The notes under the pieces were generated by a model. That model saw nothing but the letters and a program-made list of their open reading frames with translations. It was not told the origin of the DNA and ran no database searches. A stretch of DNA of 64,000 bases from Nansenia antarctica (lineage: Eukaryota; Chordata; Actinopteri; Argentiniformes; Microstomatidae), in the NCBI GenBank assembly GCA_963989245.1, contig CAXDII010000446.1:204001-268000 (forward strand). Direction: 5' to 3'. Position 1 is the first letter of the stretch; each line of letters begins with the position of its first letter. Both the position numbers and the translations under genes were made by a program. Positions 35,879 to 48,798 of this stretch are shown piece after piece.

Positions 35879-38800
35879 TAACTCTAAATGACAATCAGAG
35901 CAACTTGAATTGCGTGTGTGCAGCCTTTTGCTCAAAAGTGATCAACGTTTCGTTTTCGGAGTCTCTTTTGACAATCTCTTCGAGAGCTGTTTTCAGTCAT
36001 TAACAGAGCTGTTCTGAAAGTGTCCAAGCGGCCTGTTCTGAGAGTGGACTGTTTTTTGCATTCGTTCTCAAGTTATATCAAACTATCAAAGTGTTATTTT
36101 CTGCCTTTCACGAGCACATTTTGACTTGTTGTTGAATAATCCTATAATGTAACTCTAAATGACAACCAGAGCAACTTGAATTGCGTGTGTGCAGCCTTTT
36201 GCTCAAAAGTGATCAACGTTTCGTTTTCAGAGTCTCTTTTGACAATCTCTTCGAGAGCTGTTTTCAGTCATTAACAGAGCTGTTCTGAAAGTGTCCAAGC
36301 GGCCTGTTCTTAGAGTGGACTGTTTTTTGCATTCGTTCTCAAGTTATATCAAACTATCAAAGTGTTGTTTTCTGCCTTTCACGAGCACATTTTGACTTGT
36401 TGTTGAATAATCCTATAATGTTACTCTAAATGACAATCAGAGCAACTTGAATTGCGTGTGTGCAGCCTTTTGCTCAAAAGTAATCAACGTTTCGTTTTCA
36501 GAGTCTCTTTTGACAATCTCTTCGAGAGCTGTTTTCAGTCATTAACAGAGCTGTTCTGAAAGTGTCCAAGCGGCCTGTTCTTAGAGTGGACTGTTTTTTG
36601 CATTCGTTCTCAAGTTATATCAAACTATCAAAGTGTTGTTTTCTGCCTTTCACGAGCACATTTTGACTTGTTGTTGAATAATCCTATAATGTTACTCTAA
36701 ATAACAATCAGAGCAACTTGAATTGCGTGTGTGCAGCCTTTTGCTCAAAAGTAATCAACGTTTCGTTTTCAGAGTCTCTTTTGACAATCTCTTCGAGAGC
36801 TGTTTTCAGTCATTAACAGAGCTGTTCTGAAAGTGTCCAAGCGGCCTGTTCTGAGAGTGGACTGTTTTTGCATTCGTTCTCAAGTTCTATCAGTGTTGTT
36901 TTCTGCCTTTCACGAGCACATTTTGACTTGTTGTTGAATAATCCTATAATGTAACTCTAAATGACAATCAGAGCAACTTGAATTGCGTGTGTGCAGCCTT
37001 TTGCTCAAAAGTGATCAACGTTTCGTTTTCGGAGTCTCTTTTGACAATCTCTTCGAGAGCTGTTTTCAGTCATTAACAGAGCTGTTCTGAAAGTGTCCAA
37101 GCGGCCTGTTCTGAGAGTGGACTGTTTTTTGCATTCGTTCTCAAGTTATATCAAACTATCAAAGTGTTGTTTTCTGCCTTTCACGAGCACATTTTGACTT
37201 GTTGTTGAATAATCCTATAATGTAACTCTAAATGACAATCAGAGCAACTTGAATTGCGTGTGTGCAGCCTTTTGCTCAAAAGTGATCAACGTTTCGTTTT
37301 CGGAGTCTCTTTTGACAATCTCTTCGAGAGCTGTTTTCAGTCATTAACAGAGCTGTTCTGAAAGTGTCCAAGCGGCCTGTTCTGAGAGTGGACTGTTTTT
37401 TGCATTCGTTCTCAAGTTATATCAAACTATCAAAGTGTTGTTTTCTGCCTTTCACGAGCACATTTTGACTTGTTGTTGAATAATCCTATAATGTAACTCT
37501 AAATGACAATCAGAGCAACTTGAATTGCGTGTGTGCAGCCTTTTGCTCAAAAGTGATCAACGTTTCGTTTTCAGAGTCTCTTTTGACAATCTCTTCGAGA
37601 GCTGTTTTCAGTCATTAACAGAGCTGTTCTGAAAGTGTCCAAGCGGCCTGTTCTTAGAGTGGACTGTTTTTTGCATTCGTTCTCAAGTTATATCAAACTA
37701 TCAAAGTGTTGTTTTCTGCCTTTCACGAGCACATTTTGACTTGTTGTTGAATAATCCTATAATGTAACTCTAAATGACAATCAGAGCAACTTGAATTGCG
37801 TGTGTGCAGCCTTTTGCTCAAAAGTGATCAACGTTTCGTTTTCGGAGTCTCTTTTGACAATCTCTTCGAGAGCTGTTTTCAGTCATTAACAGAGCTGTTC
37901 TGAAAGTGTCCAAGCGGCCTGTTCTGAGAGTGGACTGTTTTTTGCATTCGTTCTCAAGTTATATCAAACTATCAAAGTGTTGTTTTCTGCCTTTCACGAG
38001 CACATTTTGACTTGTTGTTGAATAATCCTATAATGTAACTCTAAATGACAATCAGAGCAACTTGAATTGCGTGTGTGCAGCCTTTTGCTCAAAAGTGATC
38101 AACGTTTCGTTTTCGGAGTCTCTTTTGACAATTTCTTCGAGAGCTGTTTTCAGTCATTAACAGAGCTGTTCTGAAAGTGTCCAAGCGGCCTGTTCTGAGA
38201 GTGGACTGTTTTTTGCATTCGTTCTCAAGTTATATCAAACTATCAAAGTGTTGTTTTCTGCCTTTCACGAGCACATTTTGACTTGTTGTTGAATAATCCT
38301 ATAATGTAACTCTAAATGACAATCAGAGCAACTTGAATTGCGTGTGTGCAGCCTTTTGCTCAAAAGTGATCAACGTTTCGTTTTCGGAGTCTCTTTTGAC
38401 AATCTCTTCGAGAGCTGTTTTCAGTCATTAACAGAGCTGTTCTGAAAGTGTCCAAGCGGCCTGTTCTTAGAGTGGACTGTTTTTTGCATTCGTTCTCAAG
38501 TTATATCAAACTATCAAAGTGTTGTTTTCTGCCTTTCACGAGCACATTTTGACTTGTTGTTGAATAATCCTATAATGTAACTCTAAATGACAATCAGAGC
38601 AACTTGAATTGCGTGTGTGCAGCCTTTTGCTCAAAAGTGATCAACGTTTCGTTTTCAGAGTCTCTTTTGACAATCTCTTCGAGAGCTGTTTTCAGTCATT
38701 AACAGAGCTGTTCTGAAAGTGTCCAAGCGGCCTGTTCTTAGAGTGGACTGTTTTTTGCATTCGTTCTCAAGTTATATCAAACTATCAAAGTGTTGTTTTC

Positions 38801-40192
38801 TGCCTTTCACGAGCACATTTTGACTTGTTGTTGAATAATCCTATAATGTAACTCTAAATGACAATCAGAGCAACTTGAATTGCGTGTGTGCAGCCTTTTG
38901 CTCAAAAGTGATCAACGTTTCGTTTTCGGAGTCTCTTTTGACAATCTCTTCGAGAGCTGTTTTCAGTCATTAACAGAGCTGTTCTGAAAGTGTCCAAGCG
39001 GCCTGTTCTGAGAGTGGACTGTTTTTTGCATTCGTTCTCAAGTTATATCAAACTATCAAAGTGTTGTTTTCTGCCTTTCACGAGCACATTTTGACTTGTT
39101 GTTGAATAATCCTATAATGTTACTCTAAATGACAATCAGAGCAACTTGAATTGCGTGTGTGCAGCCTTTTGCTCAAAAGTAATCAACGTTTCGTTTTCAG
39201 AGTCTCTTTTGACAATCTCTTCGAGAGCTGTTTTCAGTCATTAACAGAGCTGTTCTGAAAGTGTCCAAGCGGCCTGTTCTTAGAGTGGACTGTTTTTTGC
39301 ATTCGTTCTCAAGTTATATCAAACTATCAAAGTGTTGTTTTCTGCCTTTCACGAGCACATTTTGACTTGTTGTTGAATAATCCTATAATGTTACTCTAAA
39401 TGACAATCAGAGCAACTTGAATTGCGTGTGTGCAGCCTTTTGCTCAAAAGTAATCAACGTTTCGTTTTCAGAGTCTCTTTTGACAATCTCTTCGAGAGCT
39501 GTTTTCAGTCATTAACAGAGCTGTTCTGAAAGTGTCCAAGCGGCCTGTTCTGAGAGTGGACTGTTTTTGCATTCGTTCTCAAGTTCTATCAGTGTTGTTT
39601 TCTGCTTTTCTGGAGCACATTTTGACTTGTTGCTGAATGCTCCTATAATGTAACTCTAAATGACAATCAGAGCAACTTGAATTGCGTGTGTGCAGCCTTT
39701 TGCTCAAAAGTGATCAACGTTTCGTTTTCGGAGTCTCTTTTGACAATCTCTTCGAGAGCTGTTTTCAGTCATTAACAGAGCTGTTCTGAAAGTGTCCAAG
39801 CGGCCTGTTCTTAGAGTGGACTGTTTTTTGCATTCGTTCTCAAGTTATATCAAACTATCAAAGTGTTGTTTTCTGCCTTTCACGAGCACATTTTGACTTG
39901 TTGTTGAATAATCCTATAATGTAACTCTAAATGACAATCAGAGCAACTTGAATTGCGTGTGTGCAGCCTTTTGCTCAAAAGTGATCAACGTTTCGTTTTC
40001 AGAGTCTCTTTTGACAATCTCTTCGAGAGCTGTTTTCAGTCATTAACAGAGCTGTTCTGAAAGTGTCCAAGCGGCCTGTTCTTAGAGTGGACTGTTTTTT
40101 GCATTCGTTCTCAAGTTATATCAAACTATCAAAGTGTTGTTTTCTGCCTTTCACGAGCACATTTTGACTTGTTGTTGAATAATCCTATAATG
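35879..40192. repeat. 16-unit block, copy 1 (4,314 bp)
   Basis: Units start at 35879 M1(G218A), 36150 M2(T17C), 36421 M3, 36692 SL, 36952 M1, 37223 M1, 37494 M2, 37765 M1, 38036 M1(C98T), 38307 M4, 38578 M2, 38849 M1, 39120 M3, 39391 S, 39651 M4 and 39922 M2. All sixteen, with every marker, recur at 41,786-46,099. The M4 unit in front of each copy also matches, which extends the match to 4,585 bp (35,608-40,192 against 41,515-46,099). C98T first appears here and marks every later block. Confidence 0.92.
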
Positions 40193-41785
40193 TAACTCTA
40201 AATGACAATCAGAGCAACTTGAATTGCGTGTGTGCAGCCTTTTGCTCAAAAGTGATCAACGTTTCGTTTTCGGAGTCTCTTTTGACAATCTCTTCGAGAG
40301 CTGTTTTCAGTCATTAACAGAGCTGTTCTGAAAGTGTCCAAGCGGCCTGTTCTGAGAGTGGACTGTTTTTGCATTCGTTCTCAAGTTCTATCAGTGTTGT
40401 TTTCTGCTTTTCTGGAGCACATTTTGACTTGTTGCTGAATGCTCCTATAATGTAACTCTAAATGACAATCAGAGCAACTTGAATTGCGTGTGTGCAGCCT
40501 TTTGCTCAAAAGTGATCAACGTTTCGTTTTCGGAGTCTCTTTTGACAATCTCTTCGAGAGCTGTTTTCAGTCATTAACAGAGCTGTTCTGAAAGTGTCCA
40601 AGCGGCCTGTTCTTAGAGTGGACTGTTTTTTGCATTCGTTCTCAAGTTATATCAAACTATCAAAGTGTTGTTTTCTGCCTTTCACGAGCACATTTTGACT
40701 TGTTGTTGAATAATCCTATAATGTTACTCTAAATGACAATCAGAGCAACTTGAATTGCGTGTGTGCAGCCTTTTGCTCAAAAGTAATCAACGTTTCGTTT
40801 TCAGAGTCTCTTTTGACAATCTCTTCGAGAGCTGTTTTCAGTCATTAACAGAGCTGTTCTGAAAGTGTCCAAGCGGCCTGTTCTGAGAGTGGACTGTTTT
40901 TGCATTCGTTCTCAAGTTCTATCAGTGTTGTTTTCTGCTTTTCTGGAGCACATTTTGACTTGTTGCTGAATGCTCCTATAATGTAACTCTAAATGACAAT
41001 CAGAGCAACTTGAATTGCGTGTGTGCAGCCTTTTGCTCAAAAGTGATCAACGTTTCGTTTTCGGAGTCTCTTTTGACAATCTCTTCGAGAGCTGTTTTCA
41101 GTCATTAACAGAGCTGTTCTGAAAGTGTCCAAGCGGCCTGTTCTTAGAGTGGACTGTTTTTTGCATTCGTTCTCAAGTTATATCAAACTATCAAAGTGTT
41201 GTTTTCTGCCTTTCACGAGCACATTTTGACTTGTTGTTGAATAATCCTATAATGTTACTCTAAATGACAATCAGAGCAACTTGAATTGCGTGTGTGCAGC
41301 CTTTTGCTCAAAAGTAATCAACGTTTCGTTTTCAGAGTCTCTTTTGACAATCTCTTCGAGAGCTGTTTTCAGTCATTAACAGAGCTGTTCTGAAAGTGTC
41401 CAAGCGGCCTGTTCTGAGAGTGGACTGTTTTTGCATTCGTTCTCAAGTTCTATCAGTGTTGTTTTCTGCTTTTCTGGAGCACATTTTGACTTGTTGCTGA
41501 ATGCTCCTATAATGTAACTCTAAATGACAATCAGAGCAACTTGAATTGCGTGTGTGCAGCCTTTTGCTCAAAAGTGATCAACGTTTCGTTTTCGGAGTCT
41601 CTTTTGACAATCTCTTCGAGAGCTGTTTTCAGTCATTAACAGAGCTGTTCTGAAAGTGTCCAAGCGGCCTGTTCTTAGAGTGGACTGTTTTTTGCATTCG
41701 TTCTCAAGTTATATCAAACTATCAAAGTGTTGTTTTCTGCCTTTCACGAGCACATTTTGACTTGTTGTTGAATAATCCTATAATG
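40193..41785. repeat. Three short/M4 dimers (S1-M4, S-M4, S-M4)
   Basis: Starts are 40193 (S1), 40453, 40724 (S), 40984, 41255 (S) and 41515. The class order matches the last three dimers of the 24,640-27,294 array (25,702-27,294), except that the M4 at 27024 has a private change not seen here. Confidence 0.91.
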
Positions 41786-44700
41786 TAACTCTAAATGACA
41801 ATCAGAGCAACTTGAATTGCGTGTGTGCAGCCTTTTGCTCAAAAGTGATCAACGTTTCGTTTTCGGAGTCTCTTTTGACAATCTCTTCGAGAGCTGTTTT
41901 CAGTCATTAACAGAGCTGTTCTGAAAGTGTCCAAGCGGCCTGTTCTGAGAGTGGACTGTTTTTTGCATTCGTTCTCAAGTTATATCAAACTATCAAAGTG
42001 TTATTTTCTGCCTTTCACGAGCACATTTTGACTTGTTGTTGAATAATCCTATAATGTAACTCTAAATGACAACCAGAGCAACTTGAATTGCGTGTGTGCA
42101 GCCTTTTGCTCAAAAGTGATCAACGTTTCGTTTTCAGAGTCTCTTTTGACAATCTCTTCGAGAGCTGTTTTCAGTCATTAACAGAGCTGTTCTGAAAGTG
42201 TCCAAGCGGCCTGTTCTTAGAGTGGACTGTTTTTTGCATTCGTTCTCAAGTTATATCAAACTATCAAAGTGTTGTTTTCTGCCTTTCACGAGCACATTTT
42301 GACTTGTTGTTGAATAATCCTATAATGTTACTCTAAATGACAATCAGAGCAACTTGAATTGCGTGTGTGCAGCCTTTTGCTCAAAAGTAATCAACGTTTC
42401 GTTTTCAGAGTCTCTTTTGACAATCTCTTCGAGAGCTGTTTTCAGTCATTAACAGAGCTGTTCTGAAAGTGTCCAAGCGGCCTGTTCTTAGAGTGGACTG
42501 TTTTTTGCATTCGTTCTCAAGTTATATCAAACTATCAAAGTGTTGTTTTCTGCCTTTCACGAGCACATTTTGACTTGTTGTTGAATAATCCTATAATGTT
42601 ACTCTAAATAACAATCAGAGCAACTTGAATTGCGTGTGTGCAGCCTTTTGCTCAAAAGTAATCAACGTTTCGTTTTCAGAGTCTCTTTTGACAATCTCTT
42701 CGAGAGCTGTTTTCAGTCATTAACAGAGCTGTTCTGAAAGTGTCCAAGCGGCCTGTTCTGAGAGTGGACTGTTTTTGCATTCGTTCTCAAGTTCTATCAG
42801 TGTTGTTTTCTGCCTTTCACGAGCACATTTTGACTTGTTGTTGAATAATCCTATAATGTAACTCTAAATGACAATCAGAGCAACTTGAATTGCGTGTGTG
42901 CAGCCTTTTGCTCAAAAGTGATCAACGTTTCGTTTTCGGAGTCTCTTTTGACAATCTCTTCGAGAGCTGTTTTCAGTCATTAACAGAGCTGTTCTGAAAG
43001 TGTCCAAGCGGCCTGTTCTGAGAGTGGACTGTTTTTTGCATTCGTTCTCAAGTTATATCAAACTATCAAAGTGTTGTTTTCTGCCTTTCACGAGCACATT
43101 TTGACTTGTTGTTGAATAATCCTATAATGTAACTCTAAATGACAATCAGAGCAACTTGAATTGCGTGTGTGCAGCCTTTTGCTCAAAAGTGATCAACGTT
43201 TCGTTTTCGGAGTCTCTTTTGACAATCTCTTCGAGAGCTGTTTTCAGTCATTAACAGAGCTGTTCTGAAAGTGTCCAAGCGGCCTGTTCTGAGAGTGGAC
43301 TGTTTTTTGCATTCGTTCTCAAGTTATATCAAACTATCAAAGTGTTGTTTTCTGCCTTTCACGAGCACATTTTGACTTGTTGTTGAATAATCCTATAATG
43401 TAACTCTAAATGACAATCAGAGCAACTTGAATTGCGTGTGTGCAGCCTTTTGCTCAAAAGTGATCAACGTTTCGTTTTCAGAGTCTCTTTTGACAATCTC
43501 TTCGAGAGCTGTTTTCAGTCATTAACAGAGCTGTTCTGAAAGTGTCCAAGCGGCCTGTTCTTAGAGTGGACTGTTTTTTGCATTCGTTCTCAAGTTATAT
43601 CAAACTATCAAAGTGTTGTTTTCTGCCTTTCACGAGCACATTTTGACTTGTTGTTGAATAATCCTATAATGTAACTCTAAATGACAATCAGAGCAACTTG
43701 AATTGCGTGTGTGCAGCCTTTTGCTCAAAAGTGATCAACGTTTCGTTTTCGGAGTCTCTTTTGACAATCTCTTCGAGAGCTGTTTTCAGTCATTAACAGA
43801 GCTGTTCTGAAAGTGTCCAAGCGGCCTGTTCTGAGAGTGGACTGTTTTTTGCATTCGTTCTCAAGTTATATCAAACTATCAAAGTGTTGTTTTCTGCCTT
43901 TCACGAGCACATTTTGACTTGTTGTTGAATAATCCTATAATGTAACTCTAAATGACAATCAGAGCAACTTGAATTGCGTGTGTGCAGCCTTTTGCTCAAA
44001 AGTGATCAACGTTTCGTTTTCGGAGTCTCTTTTGACAATTTCTTCGAGAGCTGTTTTCAGTCATTAACAGAGCTGTTCTGAAAGTGTCCAAGCGGCCTGT
44101 TCTGAGAGTGGACTGTTTTTTGCATTCGTTCTCAAGTTATATCAAACTATCAAAGTGTTGTTTTCTGCCTTTCACGAGCACATTTTGACTTGTTGTTGAA
44201 TAATCCTATAATGTAACTCTAAATGACAATCAGAGCAACTTGAATTGCGTGTGTGCAGCCTTTTGCTCAAAAGTGATCAACGTTTCGTTTTCGGAGTCTC
44301 TTTTGACAATCTCTTCGAGAGCTGTTTTCAGTCATTAACAGAGCTGTTCTGAAAGTGTCCAAGCGGCCTGTTCTTAGAGTGGACTGTTTTTTGCATTCGT
44401 TCTCAAGTTATATCAAACTATCAAAGTGTTGTTTTCTGCCTTTCACGAGCACATTTTGACTTGTTGTTGAATAATCCTATAATGTAACTCTAAATGACAA
44501 TCAGAGCAACTTGAATTGCGTGTGTGCAGCCTTTTGCTCAAAAGTGATCAACGTTTCGTTTTCAGAGTCTCTTTTGACAATCTCTTCGAGAGCTGTTTTC
44601 AGTCATTAACAGAGCTGTTCTGAAAGTGTCCAAGCGGCCTGTTCTTAGAGTGGACTGTTTTTTGCATTCGTTCTCAAGTTATATCAAACTATCAAAGTGT

Positions 44701-46099
44701 TGTTTTCTGCCTTTCACGAGCACATTTTGACTTGTTGTTGAATAATCCTATAATGTAACTCTAAATGACAATCAGAGCAACTTGAATTGCGTGTGTGCAG
44801 CCTTTTGCTCAAAAGTGATCAACGTTTCGTTTTCGGAGTCTCTTTTGACAATCTCTTCGAGAGCTGTTTTCAGTCATTAACAGAGCTGTTCTGAAAGTGT
44901 CCAAGCGGCCTGTTCTGAGAGTGGACTGTTTTTTGCATTCGTTCTCAAGTTATATCAAACTATCAAAGTGTTGTTTTCTGCCTTTCACGAGCACATTTTG
45001 ACTTGTTGTTGAATAATCCTATAATGTTACTCTAAATGACAATCAGAGCAACTTGAATTGCGTGTGTGCAGCCTTTTGCTCAAAAGTAATCAACGTTTCG
45101 TTTTCAGAGTCTCTTTTGACAATCTCTTCGAGAGCTGTTTTCAGTCATTAACAGAGCTGTTCTGAAAGTGTCCAAGCGGCCTGTTCTTAGAGTGGACTGT
45201 TTTTTGCATTCGTTCTCAAGTTATATCAAACTATCAAAGTGTTGTTTTCTGCCTTTCACGAGCACATTTTGACTTGTTGTTGAATAATCCTATAATGTTA
45301 CTCTAAATGACAATCAGAGCAACTTGAATTGCGTGTGTGCAGCCTTTTGCTCAAAAGTAATCAACGTTTCGTTTTCAGAGTCTCTTTTGACAATCTCTTC
45401 GAGAGCTGTTTTCAGTCATTAACAGAGCTGTTCTGAAAGTGTCCAAGCGGCCTGTTCTGAGAGTGGACTGTTTTTGCATTCGTTCTCAAGTTCTATCAGT
45501 GTTGTTTTCTGCTTTTCTGGAGCACATTTTGACTTGTTGCTGAATGCTCCTATAATGTAACTCTAAATGACAATCAGAGCAACTTGAATTGCGTGTGTGC
45601 AGCCTTTTGCTCAAAAGTGATCAACGTTTCGTTTTCGGAGTCTCTTTTGACAATCTCTTCGAGAGCTGTTTTCAGTCATTAACAGAGCTGTTCTGAAAGT
45701 GTCCAAGCGGCCTGTTCTTAGAGTGGACTGTTTTTTGCATTCGTTCTCAAGTTATATCAAACTATCAAAGTGTTGTTTTCTGCCTTTCACGAGCACATTT
45801 TGACTTGTTGTTGAATAATCCTATAATGTAACTCTAAATGACAATCAGAGCAACTTGAATTGCGTGTGTGCAGCCTTTTGCTCAAAAGTGATCAACGTTT
45901 CGTTTTCAGAGTCTCTTTTGACAATCTCTTCGAGAGCTGTTTTCAGTCATTAACAGAGCTGTTCTGAAAGTGTCCAAGCGGCCTGTTCTTAGAGTGGACT
46001 GTTTTTTGCATTCGTTCTCAAGTTATATCAAACTATCAAAGTGTTGTTTTCTGCCTTTCACGAGCACATTTTGACTTGTTGTTGAATAATCCTATAATG
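41786..46099. repeat. 16-unit block, copy 2 (4,314 bp)
   Basis: Units start at 41786 M1(G218A), 42057 M2(T17C), 42328 M3, 42599 SL, 42859 M1, 43130 M1, 43401 M2, 43672 M1, 43943 M1(C98T), 44214 M4, 44485 M2, 44756 M1, 45027 M3, 45298 S, 45558 M4 and 45829 M2. The offset from copy 1 is 5,907 bp, which equals 22 units including five short ones. No base difference was found by eye, so the duplication is young or continually homogenised. Confidence 0.92.
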
Positions 46100-48798
46100 T
46101 AACTCTAAATGACAATCAGAGCAACTTGAATTGCGTGTGTGCAGCCTTTTGCTCAAAAGTGATCAACGTTTCGTTTTCGGAGTCTCTTTTGACAATCTCT
46201 TCGAGAGCTGTTTTCAGTCATTAACAGAGCTGTTCTGAAAGTGTCCAAGCGGCCTGTTCTGAGAGTGGACTGTTTTTTGCATTCGTTCTCAAGTTATATC
46301 AAACTATCAAAGTGTTGTTTTCTGCCTTTCACGAGCACATTTTGACTTGTTGTTGAATAATCCTATAATGTTACTCTAAATGACAATCAGAGCAACTTGA
46401 ATTGCGTGTGTGCAGCCTTTTGCTCAAAAGTAATCAACGTTTCGTTTTCAGAGTCTCTTTTGACAATCTCTTCGAGAGCTGTTTTCAGTCATTAACAGAG
46501 CTGTTCTGAAAGTGTCCAAGCGGCCTGTTCTTAGAGTGGACTGTTTTTTGCATTCGTTCTCAAGTTATATCAAACTATCAAAGTGTTGTTTTCTGCCTTT
46601 CACGAGCACATTTTGACTTGTTGTTGAATAATCCTATAATGTTACTCTAAATGACAATCAGAGCAACTTGAATTGCGTGTGTGCAGCCTTTTGCTCAAAA
46701 GTAATCAACGTTTCGTTTTCAGAGTCTCTTTTGACAATCTCTTCGAGAGCTGTTTTCAGTCATTAACAGAGCTGTTCTGAAAGTGTCCAAGCGGCCTGTT
46801 CTGAGAGTGGACTGTTTTTGCATTCGTTCTCAAGTTCTATCAGTGTTGTTTTCTGCTTTTCTGGAGCACATTTTGACTTGTTGCTGAATGCTCCTATAAT
46901 GTAACTCTAAATGACAATCAGAGCAACTTGAATTGCGTGTGTGCAGCCTTTTGCTCAAAAGTGATCAACGTTTCGTTTTCGGAGTCTCTTTTGACAATCT
47001 CTTCGAGAGCTGTTTTCAGTCATTAACAGAGCTGTTCTGAAAGTGTCCAAGCGGCCTGTTCTTAGAGTGGACTGTTTTTTGCATTCGTTCTCAAGTTATA
47101 TCAAACTATCAAAGTGTTGTTTTCTGCCTTTCACGAGCACATTTTGACTTGTTGTTGAATAATCCTATAATGTAACTCTAAATGACAATCAGAGCAACTT
47201 GAATTGCGTGTGTGCAGCCTTTTGCTCAAAAGTGATCAACGTTTCGTTTTCGGAGTCTCTTTTGACAATCTCTTCGAGAGCTGTTTTCAGTCATTAACAG
47301 AGCTGTTCTGAAAGTGTCCAAGCGGCCTGTTCTTAGAGTGGACTGTTTTTTGCATTCGTTCTCAAGTTATATCAAACTATCAAAGTGTTGTTTTCTGCCT
47401 TTCACGAGCACATTTTGACTTGTTGTTGAATAATCCTATAATGTAACTCTAAATGACAATCAGAGCAACTTGAATTGCGTGTGTGCAGCCTTTTGCTCAA
47501 AAGTGATCAACGTTTCGTTTTCGGAGTCTCTTTTGACAATCTCTTCGAGAGCTGTTTTCAGTCATTAACAGAGCTGTTCTGAAAGTGTCCAAGCGGCCTG
47601 TTCTGAGAGTGGACTGTTTTTTGCATTCGTTCTCAAGTTATATCAAACTATCAAAGTGTTGTTTTCTGCCTTTCACGAGCACATTTTGACTTGTTGTTGA
47701 ATAATCCTATAATGTAACTCTAAATGACAATCAGAGCAACTTGAATTGCGTGTGTGCAGCCTTTTGCTCAAAAGTGATCAACGTTTCGTTTTCAGAGTCT
47801 CTTTTGACAATCTCTTCGAGAGCTGTTTTCAGTCATTAACAGAGCTGTTCTGAAAGTGTCCAAGCGGCCTGTTCTTAGAGTGGACTGTTTTTTGCATTCG
47901 TTCTCAAGTTATATCAAACTATCAAAGTGTTGTTTTCTGCCTTTCACGAGCACATTTAGACTTGTTGTTGAATAATCCTATAATGTAACTCTAAATGACA
48001 ATCAGAGCAACTTGAATTGCGTGTGTGCAGCCTTTTGCTCAAAAGTGATCAACGTTTCGTTTTCGGAGTCTCTTTTGACAATCTCTTCGAGAGCTGTTTT
48101 CAGTCATTAACAGAGCTGTTCTGAAAGTGTCCAAGCGGCCTGTTCTGAGAGTGGACTGTTTTTTGCATTCGTTCTCAAGTTATATCAAACTATCAAAGTG
48201 TTGTTTTCTGCCTTTCACGAGCACATTTTGACTTGTTGTTGAATAATCCTATAATGTAACTCTAAATGACAATCAGAGCAACTTGAATTGCGTGTGTGCA
48301 GCCTTTTGCTCAAAAGTGATCAACGTTTCGTTTTCGGAGTCTCTTTTGACAATCTCTTCGAGAGCTGTTTTCAGTCATTAACAGAGCTGTTCTGAAAGTG
48401 TCCAAGCGGCCTGTTCTGAGAGTGGACTGTTTTTTGCATTCGTTCTCAAGTTATATCAAACTATCAAAGTGTTGTTTTCTGCCTTTCACGAGCACATTTT
48501 GACTTGTTGTTGAATAATCCTATAATGTAACTCTAAATGACAATCAGAGCAACTTGAATTGCGTGTGTGCAGCCTTTTGCTCAAAAGTGATCAACGTTTC
48601 GTTTTCGGAGTCTCTTTTGACAATTTCTTCGAGAGCTGTTTTCAGTCATTAACAGAGCTGTTCTGAAAGTGTCCAAGCGGCCTGTTCTGAGAGTGGACTG
48701 TTTTTTGCATTCGTTCTCAAGTTATATCAAACTATCAAAGTGTTGTTTTCTGCCTTTCACGAGCACATTTTGACTTGTTGTTGAATAATCCTATAATG
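46100..48798. repeat. 10-unit stretch ending in T244A and C98T marker units
   Basis: Units start at 46100 M1, 46371 M3, 46642 S, 46902 M4, 47173 M4, 47444 M1, 47715 M2(T244A), 47986 M1, 48257 M1 and 48528 M1(C98T). Together with the preceding units, 44,214-47,985 matches 48,799-52,570 (3,772 bp, offset 4,585). The spacing between T244A and C98T here is three units; in the later three blocks it is two, so one M1 was lost or gained. Confidence 0.9.
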
